A DNA stretch of 64,000 nucleotides from positions 1 through 64,000 of the forward strand of contig JAJZIR010000001.1 of NCBI GenBank assembly GCA_021810505.1, in the 5' to 3' direction. The DNA is from a bacterium (GTDB taxonomy: Bacteria; Deinococcota; Deinococci; Deinococcales; Deinococcaceae). The position numbers were made by a program, and so were the translations under genes. The notes under the pieces are model-generated. The model saw only the letters and a program-made list of their open reading frames with translations. It was not told where the DNA came from and ran no database searches. The stretch's first letter is position 1; every line of letters starts with the position of its first letter. Below are positions 53,996-61,046 of this stretch, one piece after another.

Positions 53996-56288
53996 ATGCC
54001 GGTGGGACCGGGCTGGCCGCCTTGCCGGTCCCCAGGCGCATGACTTCTCGGACGTCTGGAAGCCGCCGCAACGCATCGGCCAGCCAGGCCAGCTCTTGGC
54101 GCCCGCTGACCGGGAGCCGCAGGTAGATGTGGGCAACCCCGCCGCCGCCCACTCCGGCTTCTACCCGCAGAGCGCTCTTCTTTTGATCGGTAAGGATCTT
54201 GAGAACGTCCACCAGGAGCCCTGGGCGGTCGACGCAGACCAGATCCAGGTCGGCGATCTGGTCTGCTTGCCGGCCTAGCTCCCAGCTGGCCTCCAGGCAC
54301 CGGTCCGGCTCCTCCTTGAGCAGGCGGAGCATGTTGGGGCAGTCCAGCCGGTGCACGGTGATGCCTCGGCCACGGGTGACGTACCCCATGATCGCGTCCC
54401 CTCGGATCGGGTGGCAGCAGTTGGCGGTTTTGGTGGCAGTCTGCAGGCCGTTCACGAAGATCCCCTCGCCCTGGTTGGATTTGGCCAGAGGGGGAGGTGG
54501 CGCCGTCTCGGCTTGAAGCTGGGGAGCCAGGGTCTTGGCTACGTGCGCCGGGGTCAGGCGGCCGCTGTGCAGTGCTAGATAGAGGTCGTCTGGGTTACGG
54601 CTCCCCAGGATCTTGGCCGTCGCCTCCTCCAAGTGCTTGGTGCGCATCAGCTGCCTGACCGGCAGCTGCCGTTTGCGCAGGTAGCGCTCCAAGGCGTTAT
54701 GGCCACCTTCTAGCGCTTCCTGCCGCTCCTGCTCCCGGAAGAAGTGGCGGATCTTGGCTCTGGCCGAGCGGGTGACGGCGAAGTTCATCCAGTCCTTCGA
54801 GGGCCCGCCGGACTGCTTGCTGGCGATGATTTCTACCCTGTCGCCGTTTTGCAGCTGATAGTTGAGCGGAACGATGCTGCCGTTGATCCGCGCGCCCACG
54901 CAGTTGTCGCCGATACGGCTGTGGATATGGTAGGCGAAGTCGATCGGCGTGGCACCCCTGGGCAGATTGACGGTGTCCCCCTTAGGGGTGAAGACGAAAA
55001 CGCGACCGGACAAGAGGTCGTTTTTGACCGCATCGATGAAATCGCTGGCATCGGCGATGTCTCGCTGGAGCTGTTCGAGCTGGCCGATCCAGCTGGCCTT
55101 GCGCCGCCCCTCCTCGCCGGCGTCGCCCCCTTGCTTGTAGAGCCAGTGTGCGGCGATGCCGAACTCTGCGACCTGGTGCATTCGCGCCGACCGGATCTGG
55201 ATCTCGATGGGTAGGCCCGACAGCGAGATGACAGTGGTGTGGAGCGACTGGTACCCGTTGGGCTTGGGCACGGCGATGTAGTCCTTGAAGCGCCCGGGAA
55301 TCGGTGTCCACATGCTGTGCACCGTCCCCAAGGTGTGGTAGCAGATCCGCTTTTCCCTGGACAGCTCGGCCTTCTCCAGCTCCCGCTGCGTCCATTCCTC
55401 GCGGAGGCCCACCTCATTTGGGATGTCGCCGGAGTAGTGCAGCTCTTCCGGCTGGACCGGCTTGGGTGTCAGGATGACCCGTACAGCGAGCAAATCGAAG
55501 ATCTGCTCGAGGGTCTTGTGCTCTTTGAGCATCTTATTGTGGATGCTGTAGAGGTGCTTGCTCCTCCCGGCGATGTCGATGCGCACTGCCCAGCGGAGCA
55601 GCTCCTCGTCCCGGTCCAGAGCTTGCCGCAACCGGCTGATCGCGTCTTGTACCTGCTCTTCGCGCAGTTCCTGCCTGGAGCGCAGCTGGCTTTCCAGGGC
55701 CTGGAAGGCCTCGGGCTGCAAGTACATGAAGCTGAGATCTTCTAGCTCCCACTTGATCTGTCCGATCCCCAAGCGGTGGGCTAGGGGCGCAAAGATCTCC
55801 AGGGTCTCCCGGGCGATACGCTGCTGGCGGTCGGCAGGCATGCTCCCCAGCGTCCGCATGTTGTGCAGGCGGTCGGCTAATTTGACGAGGATGATCCGGA
55901 TATCGCCGGTCATGGCGATGAGCATCTGGCGGAGATTCTCGGCCTGCTCATCTTGGAGGTTGGTGGACAGCTTGGTCAGCTTGCTGACCTTGGTTTCGCC
56001 TTCCACGATGCGCCGCACATCGGCCCCGAACTCCTGCTCGATCTGGTCCAAAGTGACCGAGGTGTCTTCGACGGTGTCGTGCAACAACCCAGCGCAGAGC
56101 GTGTCGCAATCCATGGTCAGACCGGCCAGGATCCTGGCTACTGCGACCGGATGGGTGATATAGGGCTCACCGCTCCTCCGCAGCGCGCCGCGGTGCGCCG
56201 ACTCGGCCAGCTGGTAGGCAGCCCCGAGCCGTTCTTGCTCTTTAGGATTTAGGTAAGACGTCTCTTGGAGCAGCTCTTCCAGCCCCAC
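53988..56288 (-). CDS. rel: Bifunctional (p)ppGpp synthetase/hydrolase
   Basis: 766 aa, RelA/SpoT (Rsh). The HD hydrolase is intact with His46 (ITHPVA) and His70-Asp71 (LLHDTVEDT). The synthetase has GRFKDYIAVPKPNGYQSLHTTV and EFGIAAHW. TGS domain (VFVFTPKGDTVNLPRGATPIDFAYHIHS), zinc-finger/CC region (TANCCHPIRGD, LDCPNML) and ACT domain (VCVDRPGLLVDVLKIL) complete the long Rsh layout. Both activities are therefore expected. The GTG start follows a candidate 50-aa ORF by 47 bases and overlaps the downstream ABC gene by 8. Confidence 0.96.
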   Translation of the reverse strand: MGLEELLQETSYLNPKEQERLGAAYQLAESAHRGALRRSGEPYITHPVAVARILAGLTMDCDTLCAGLLHDTVEDTSVTLDQIEQEFGADVRRIVEGETKVSKLTKLSTNLQDEQAENLRQMLIAMTGDIRIILVKLADRLHNMRTLGSMPADRQQRIARETLEIFAPLAHRLGIGQIKWELEDLSFMYLQPEAFQALESQLRSRQELREEQVQDAISRLRQALDRDEELLRWAVRIDIAGRSKHLYSIHNKMLKEHKTLEQIFDLLAVRVILTPKPVQPEELHYSGDIPNEVGLREEWTQRELEKAELSREKRICYHTLGTVHSMWTPIPGRFKDYIAVPKPNGYQSLHTTVISLSGLPIEIQIRSARMHQVAEFGIAAHWLYKQGGDAGEEGRRKASWIGQLEQLQRDIADASDFIDAVKNDLLSGRVFVFTPKGDTVNLPRGATPIDFAYHIHSRIGDNCVGARINGSIVPLNYQLQNGDRVEIIASKQSGGPSKDWMNFAVTRSARAKIRHFFREQERQEALEGGHNALERYLRKRQLPVRQLMRTKHLEEATAKILGSRNPDDLYLALHSGRLTPAHVAKTLAPQLQAETAPPPPLAKSNQGEGIFVNGLQTATKTANCCHPIRGDAIMGYVTRGRGITVHRLDCPNMLRLLKEEPDRCLEASWELGRQADQIADLDLVCVDRPGLLVDVLKILTDQKKSALRVEAGVGGGGVAHIYLRLPVSGRQELAWLADALRRLPDVREVMRLGTGKAASPVPPAYD

Positions 56289-56335
56289 TGCCCCTCCGAT
56301 TCTCGGATTTACCCGGTCCCGCTCCGAGGACGCGG

Positions 56336-56488
56336 TCAGTGAAGGCGTTTGCGTGGCTGCTCCGCCGCCTTGGCTGGCACCGCTGCCCCCTGCCTAGCAG
56401 CTCGCCTTGAAGGTACGGCAGAAGCTCTGGGCTGGAGGTACCGCAGCCACCGTAAAACTGCTCGCTTCCACGTCGCCAGGATGTGCAT
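56336..56488 (-). CDS. Candidate 50-aa basic protein upstream of relA
   Basis: ATG at 56488 preceded by GGAGGT six bases away and by TACAAT, a good -10, 20 bases above that. The product starts MHILATWKRAVLRWLRYLQPR (N-terminal amphipathic helix) and continues with a Pro/Arg/Ala-rich tail ending in PRKRLH. Charge is strongly positive. It lies in the same direction as rel, 47 bases ahead. No homolog known to me; it might be a small membrane-binding or ribosome-binding protein, or chance. Confidence 0.45.
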   Translation of the reverse strand: MHILATWKRAVLRWLRYLQPRASAVPSRRAARQGAAVPAKAAEQPRKRLH

Positions 56489-56507
56489 TCTGGCACCTCC
56501 ACCGCCA

Positions 56508-56513
56508 TTGTAG
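56508..56513 (-). promoter_or_regulatory. -10 box (TACAAT) upstream of the small ORF and rel
   Basis: TACAAT on the minus strand, 19 bases before the ATG at 56488, near-consensus. No -35 at proper spacing was found; it may be an extended or weak promoter for the small ORF-rel unit. Confidence 0.4.
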
Positions 56514-56606
56514 CCCTTAGGTCTGTCTCGCGTGGCTTCGCGCTGCCCTGCGTGGAGGTTGTCCCTGGCCGCCGCCGTATCATGGGGGAGCCGGACCGGG
56601 AGGTAT

Positions 56607-57800
56607 ATGGCGATCAAGCGAGATTTCCCCGTCTTTTCCGAGCGCCCCGGACTCGTCTATCTGGACTCTGCTGCCAGCTCCCAGAAGCCCTCAGTGGTTC
56701 TGGAAGCGCTCGACGACTTTTACCGGCGCCACTACGCGAACGTGCATCGCGGCATCTACCAGCTCTCTGAGGAGGCGACCAGGGCCTACGAGGGCGCCCG
56801 CGCTCAGGTCGCCGCCTTTTTCGGAGCCGGGGCTGCCGACCTGGTCTTTACCCGCAACGCGACCGAGGCGATCAATCTGGTCGGCAGGACCTGGGGGGAC
56901 CTGTTAGAGCCGGGTGATCAGATCTTGGTGACCGTCATGGAACACCATTCCAACCTGATCCCTTGGCAGCAGCTGGCTGGCCGTAAGGGTGCCAGTATCG
57001 TCTGGGCCGATATCGACGACCAGGGGCGCTTGGACTTGGAGGGTATCGCCAGGCTCCTGGAGGCCGGGGGGGTCCGGCTGGTGGCTGTCACTCAGATGAG
57101 CAACGTTTTAGGGACGGTCAACCCGATCTCCTGGATCGCCGAACAGGCGCACCGCGCTGGGGCGCTGCTGCTGGTAGACGGCGCGCAGTCGGCTGCCCAC
57201 TTGCCACTGAACCTCGCCTCTCTGGGAGCGGACTTCTTCGCCTTCAGCGGGCACAAGCTGGGGGGGCCCAGCGGTATCGGCGGGCTGATCGCCCGCCCCG
57301 GCTTGCTCGAGGAGATGCCGCCGTTCCTGGGCGGTGGGGAGATGATCCGGGAGGTCTGGCTGGACCGGGCGACCTTCGCCGATCCCCCCCAGCGCTTCGA
57401 GGCCGGGACTCCAGCAATCGCCGAAGCGGTAGCTCTGGCTCGAGCGGTCACCTACCTGGATACTTTGGGGATCGCCGAGCTGTGGAAGGCGGAGCGGCAG
57501 CTGACCGAGCGCCTGCTGGACGGCCTGGATGCGCTGGGCCTGCCCTGCTTCGGCCCGCGCGGCGAGGACCGAGCTGGAGTGGCCAGCTTCAACCTACCCG
57601 GCATCCACGCCCATGACCTGGCCAGCTTCCTGGATCTGCGGGGAATCGCCGTCCGCGCTGGCCACCACTGCGCTCAGCCCCTGATGCGCCGCCTGGGGCA
57701 GGCGGCTACCGCCCGGGCCAGCCTGTTTGCCTACTCGGATGCGGCCGATGTCGATGCGCTGCTCTCAGCCTTGGCCGAGGCCAAGGCCTTTTTTGCCTGA
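56607..57800 (+). CDS. sufS: Cysteine desulfurase SufS
   Basis: 397-aa PLP enzyme supplying sulfur for Fe-S assembly. PLP lysine K217 in FAFSGHKLGGPSG, His in MEHHSNLIPW, and the active-site Cys355 in RAGHHCAQPL. The group II (SufS/CsdA) short RxGHHCA loop is clear. The ATG at 56607 has GGGAGGT upstream; the frame is open earlier without homology. Followed by sufU after 11 bases. Confidence 0.96.
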   Translation: MAIKRDFPVFSERPGLVYLDSAASSQKPSVVLEALDDFYRRHYANVHRGIYQLSEEATRAYEGARAQVAAFFGAGAADLVFTRNATEAINLVGRTWGDLLEPGDQILVTVMEHHSNLIPWQQLAGRKGASIVWADIDDQGRLDLEGIARLLEAGGVRLVAVTQMSNVLGTVNPISWIAEQAHRAGALLLVDGAQSAAHLPLNLASLGADFFAFSGHKLGGPSGIGGLIARPGLLEEMPPFLGGGEMIREVWLDRATFADPPQRFEAGTPAIAEAVALARAVTYLDTLGIAELWKAERQLTERLLDGLDALGLPCFGPRGEDRAGVASFNLPGIHAHDLASFLDLRGIAVRAGHHCAQPLMRRLGQAATARASLFAYSDAADVDALLSALAEAKAFFA

Positions 57801-57811
57801 TCGAGGTGGCC

Positions 57812-58255
57812 ATGTCCCTGCTGGAGAACCTCTACCGCGAGATCGTGTTGGACCACTACCGCCACCCCAGGCATTACGGACCCTTGGAAGGTGCCGAGCG
57901 CTTTCCCGGTCAGAACCCGAGCTGCGGCGACCACTTGGTGCTGTACCTGGATCGCCAGGGCGACGGGCCTCTCCGCTTGGCCTTCGAGGCGGAGGGGTGC
58001 GCCATCTCTCAGGCCAGCGCCAGCTTGATGGCGGACCTGCTGACCGGCACTTCGGCAGACCGAGCGGCTGAACTAGCTCGCGCCTTCATCGCCACGCTCC
58101 ACGGCGGATCGGTACCGGAGGAGCTCGGCGATCTGGCTGCTTTCTCGACCCTGGCGCAGCTCCCGGCCAGGATCCCTTGCGCCCTGCTACCCTGGACGAC
58201 GCTGCTCAGCGCACTCTCTCCGGACCGTCCGGCTGCCGATCCAGCTGCTCCTTGA
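57812..58255 (+). CDS. sufU: Iron-sulfur scaffold / sulfur-transfer protein SufU
   Basis: 147-aa IscU-like protein. Conserved Cys38 (NPSCGD, with Asp40), Cys63 (GCAISQAS) and Cys123 (RIPCALLPW) form the zinc/sulfur-acceptor site. The GCAIS-S-AS and RxxCALLPW spacing matches SufU rather than IscU. Works with SufS, directly upstream. ATG at 57812 is preferred (GAGGTGG before it). The last 50 bases overlap the opposing peroxiredoxin gene. Confidence 0.94.
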   Translation: MSLLENLYREIVLDHYRHPRHYGPLEGAERFPGQNPSCGDHLVLYLDRQGDGPLRLAFEAEGCAISQASASLMADLLTGTSADRAAELARAFIATLHGGSVPEELGDLAAFSTLAQLPARIPCALLPWTTLLSALSPDRPAADPAAP

Positions 58256-58697
58256 GCGCCTGGAGCACCTCTTGGGCGTGCCGATTGGGATTGACCAGAG
58301 GCCAGTGGCGAGCCAGGCGGTTGCCCGGCGCGATCAGGAAAGTTTGCCTGGCTGCCATACCCAGCCAACCCCCCAATCCGCGCAGGACGCCGAAGGACCG
58401 CGCGATGCTGCGGTCGCTGTCGGGCAGGAGGGGGAAGCTGAGCGCGCAGCGCTGGCGAAAATGGGCCTGCGCCGCCTCGGTATCGGTGCTGACCCCGAGC
58501 ACCTTGGCTCCGAGCGCACCGAAGGCCGGGAGCAGGTCCTCGAACTGCTTGGCTTCGATGCTGCAGCCGGGGCTGCTGGCCTTGGGGTAGAAGTAGAGGA
58601 CCACCCAGGAGTCCGCAAGGTCTCTGAGGTGGATCGATTGGCCGTCATCGCTGAGCCCGGAGAAGTCGGGCACTTGCTGTCCGGGTGTCCACTGCAT
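58206..58697 (-). CDS. bcp: Thiol peroxidase, Bcp/PrxQ-type peroxiredoxin
   Basis: 163 aa thioredoxin-fold peroxidase. Peroxidatic Cys45 in FYPKASSPGCSIEAKQF, where the usual TPGCT is SPGCS. Only this Cys is in the active-site helix; no clear resolving Cys five residues on, so it probably is a 1-Cys or atypical enzyme. The ATG at 58697 is preceded by TAAAAT with a 6-base gap, hence leaderless. It is convergent with sufU and divergent from tilS. Confidence 0.93.
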   Translation of the reverse strand: MQWTPGQQVPDFSGLSDDGQSIHLRDLADSWVVLYFYPKASSPGCSIEAKQFEDLLPAFGALGAKVLGVSTDTEAAQAHFRQRCALSFPLLPDSDRSIARSFGVLRGLGGWLGMAARQTFLIAPGNRLARHWPLVNPNRHAQEVLQALKEQLDRQPDGPERVR

Positions 58698-58703
58698 TTT
58701 TTC

Positions 58704-58709
58704 ATTTTA
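58704..58709 (-). promoter_or_regulatory. Leaderless-type -10 box (TAAAAT) for bcp
   Basis: TAAAAT ends 6 bases before the bcp ATG. Confidence 0.5.
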
Positions 58710-58745
58710 GGCGCTTAGGCCGGGCAAGACTGCGTGCCTTCCTGC

Positions 58746-58751
58746 TAAGCT
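58746..58751 (+). promoter_or_regulatory. Leaderless-type -10 box (TAAGCT) for the tilS-tadA gene
   Basis: TAAGCT ends 6 bases before the GTG at 58758. It is divergent from the equivalent bcp box; the two share a 60-base region. Confidence 0.5.
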
Positions 58752-58757
58752 GGGCCG

Positions 58758-60350
58758 GTGCAGCTGGGTACGCCGCGATCCGATCCAGAGGCCGATCTGC
58801 TCCCCCCGCTGCGGCCGCTGCTGGGGGAGTCCCTGGTGTTGGCCGTCTCCGGAGGCGGAGACTCGGTGGCCCTGCTTCGGGCCCTCCACCGCTTGGGCGC
58901 GAAGATCACCGTCGCCCACCTCAACCACGGCCTGCTGGGGGATGCCGGGGAGGTGGCGGAGTTTGTCGGTGCGTTGGCCGGAGAGCTCGGTGTACCTTTC
59001 ACCTCGGAGCGAGTGGACACCCGCTCCGCTGCGGCGCGGCAGGGCAGGGGCATCGAAGAAACCGCCCGCCGCCTGCGCTTCGGCTTCCTCCACCGGGTAG
59101 CTGCGCAGTCGGGGGCGAGCGCCATCGTCTTGGCGCATACCCTGGAAGACCAGGCCGAGACCGTCCTCCTGCAGCTGCTGCGCGGGACCGCCAAAGCAGC
59201 TGGCATGGCCGAGCGGCGTGGCCGGGTGCGCAGGCCCTGGCTGGGTCTGCGCCGGGAGCAGCTGCGGCGGTATCTGCGCTGGTTGGGGCAGGACTGGCGC
59301 GAGGACCCCAGCAATGCCGACCTGTCGCGCAACCGCAACTGGCTGCGCCACGCGGTGCTCCCGGACCTGCGCCAACGCTTTCCCGGGGCCGATCTCGCCA
59401 TCGCCCGCTTGGCTGCTCAGGCCGGGGGGGACGAGCGCTGGCTCGGGGAGCTGTTGGTCCAGAGAGTCCTGCCCAAGACCCTCGGGGGTGGGGAACGGCT
59501 AGATCTTCTCCCCAAACCCCTGCTGCAGCGCTACGCGGTGGATGCACTCAGAGCTAGGCGCCTGCACGTGGAGGCCGCCCTGGTCGAGACGATCTGCGCT
59601 GCGGTGGCGTCGCCCACGCCTAGGAGGCTGACCTTATCCGGTGGCGTTGCGGCGGAAGCCGGAGCAGGAGGCCTATGGATCTCTAGGCCCCTGCCGCCCC
59701 CCGCTCCCCCAGGCCTTGGCAGCGCCCGGTTACGCCACCGCAGGCCCGGCGACTTCGTGGAAGTCGCCGGCAAGCGGGTACCTCTGAGCGAGCTGTTCCG
59801 GATCCGCAGGGTCAGCCCGCTGCGGCGTGACGCGATCTGGCTGGCGGCGCACCGCAGCCAGGTCTGCTGGCTGGGCCTAGACCCCCCTTGGTCTTCAGGC
59901 CAAGACCTCCTGCCCTGGTCTCAGGAGATGGGGTGGGCTCTGGAGGAGGCTAGAGCAGCCCTGGCGGCCGGTGAGGTGCCGGTAGGGGCGGTCGTGGTGG
60001 CGGCTGGCCGGGTCGTCGCTCGGGCCCACAACCTGACCGAGGCCTCCGGGGATTTCACCGATCACGGTGAGCTGCTCGCCATCCGGGCTGCGGCCAAGGT
60101 CTTGGGGCCACACTTGGACGGCGCGGTGCTGGTGGCGACCTTGGAACCCTGCCCGATGTGCTTCGGGGCCATGCAGGAAGCGCGGATCCGCACCCTGGTC
60201 TACGGAGCGGACAGCCCTAAGTCGGGGGCGCTGCAGCTGAGCGCCCCGAAGACTCTTTCGGACCTGCACGTCCTGGGCGGTATCCGTGCTGCTGAAGCCG
60301 GGTCCCTGCTCCAAGACTTCTTCCGCACCCGCCGGGCCGGAGCGGTCTAG
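58758..60350 (+). CDS. tilS: tRNA(Ile)-lysidine synthase fused to tRNA adenosine deaminase
   Basis: 530 aa. Residues about 20-380 are TilS: PP-loop SGGGDS (31-36), HLNHG, the HTLEDQAET ATP-site motif, WREDPSNADLSRNRNWLRH, and the C-terminal tRNA-binding region ending VPLSELFRIRRV. Residues about 390-530 are a cytidine-deaminase-like TadA domain: zinc His436 and Glu438 in HGE (usually HAE), and PCPMC with Cys465 and Cys468. TilS makes lysidine-34 in tRNA-Ile2 and TadA makes inosine-34 in tRNA-Arg(ACG). One polypeptide thus carries two anticodon-34 editors. GTG start with leaderless promoter. Confidence 0.94.
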   Translation: MQLGTPRSDPEADLLPPLRPLLGESLVLAVSGGGDSVALLRALHRLGAKITVAHLNHGLLGDAGEVAEFVGALAGELGVPFTSERVDTRSAAARQGRGIEETARRLRFGFLHRVAAQSGASAIVLAHTLEDQAETVLLQLLRGTAKAAGMAERRGRVRRPWLGLRREQLRRYLRWLGQDWREDPSNADLSRNRNWLRHAVLPDLRQRFPGADLAIARLAAQAGGDERWLGELLVQRVLPKTLGGGERLDLLPKPLLQRYAVDALRARRLHVEAALVETICAAVASPTPRRLTLSGGVAAEAGAGGLWISRPLPPPAPPGLGSARLRHRRPGDFVEVAGKRVPLSELFRIRRVSPLRRDAIWLAAHRSQVCWLGLDPPWSSGQDLLPWSQEMGWALEEARAALAAGEVPVGAVVVAAGRVVARAHNLTEASGDFTDHGELLAIRAAAKVLGPHLDGAVLVATLEPCPMCFGAMQEARIRTLVYGADSPKSGALQLSAPKTLSDLHVLGGIRAAEAGSLLQDFFRTRRAGAV

Positions 60351-61006
60351 CCGGCCAGAGCGGCGGACCGGAGCTGCCGGATCCGCACGGTGGCCTCGCC
60401 GCCCTGGAAGATGGCGCTACCGGCGATAAGGATGGTCGCGCCAGCTCCGACCAGCGCTTGGGCATTGTGGGTGCCCACCCCGCCATCGACCGAGATGTCG
60501 GCGTTGCTGCCGCTGGCGCGCAGCTTGGTCGCCAGCTCCGCCACCCGCTGCAGGCTCTTGTGCAAGAAGGATTGACCGCCGAAACCTGGGCTGACGCTCA
60601 TCAGGAGGACTTGTTCGATATCGTTCAGAACAGCATCGAGTGCGGACAAGGGGGTGGCCGGATTGATCGCGACGCCGGCCTGCAGGCCCAGCTCGTGGAC
60701 GAGATCGAGGGCCCTTTGCAGGTGAGGCCCAGCTTCGGCGTGGACGCTGATGCGGTCCGCTCCGGCCGACTGGAAGTCCTGCAGAAACCGCTCCGGGGCG
60801 ACTACCATCAGGTGGACATCCAGAGGGAGCGCGGTGCACCGGCGGCAGGCCTCTACCACCAAAGGTCCCATGGACAGGTTCGGGACGAACTGCCCGTCCA
60901 TCACGTCGATGTGGATCAGGTCGGCTCCGCCTGCTTCGGCCCGGAGGAGTTCGGCGCGCAGGTCGGCGAAGTCGGCAGCTAGAATGCTGGGAGCTAGGCG
61001 AAGCAT
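60347..61006 (-). CDS. rpe: Ribulose-phosphate 3-epimerase
   Basis: 219-aa TIM barrel. LAPSILAADFADLRAEL, HIDVMDGQFVPNLSMGP, DVHLMVVAPERF, MSVSPGFGGQSFLHKSL, and ISVDGGVGTHNAQALVGAG. All metal and catalytic residues (His, Asp, Asp) are in place. The ATG at 61006 follows TAGACT with a 6-base gap. Four bases overlap the tilS stop. Confidence 0.97.
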   Translation of the reverse strand: MLRLAPSILAADFADLRAELLRAEAGGADLIHIDVMDGQFVPNLSMGPLVVEACRRCTALPLDVHLMVVAPERFLQDFQSAGADRISVHAEAGPHLQRALDLVHELGLQAGVAINPATPLSALDAVLNDIEQVLLMSVSPGFGGQSFLHKSLQRVAELATKLRASGSNADISVDGGVGTHNAQALVGAGATILIAGSAIFQGGEATVRIRQLRSAALAG

Positions 61007-61012
61007 GGTGCC

Positions 61013-61018
61013 AGTCTA
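61013..61018 (-). promoter_or_regulatory. Leaderless-type -10 box (TAGACT) for rpe
   Basis: TAGACT ends 6 bases before the rpe ATG. Confidence 0.5.
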
Positions 61019-61046
61019 GTGGAAGCCTTAGGGCTAAAGGACGTGC

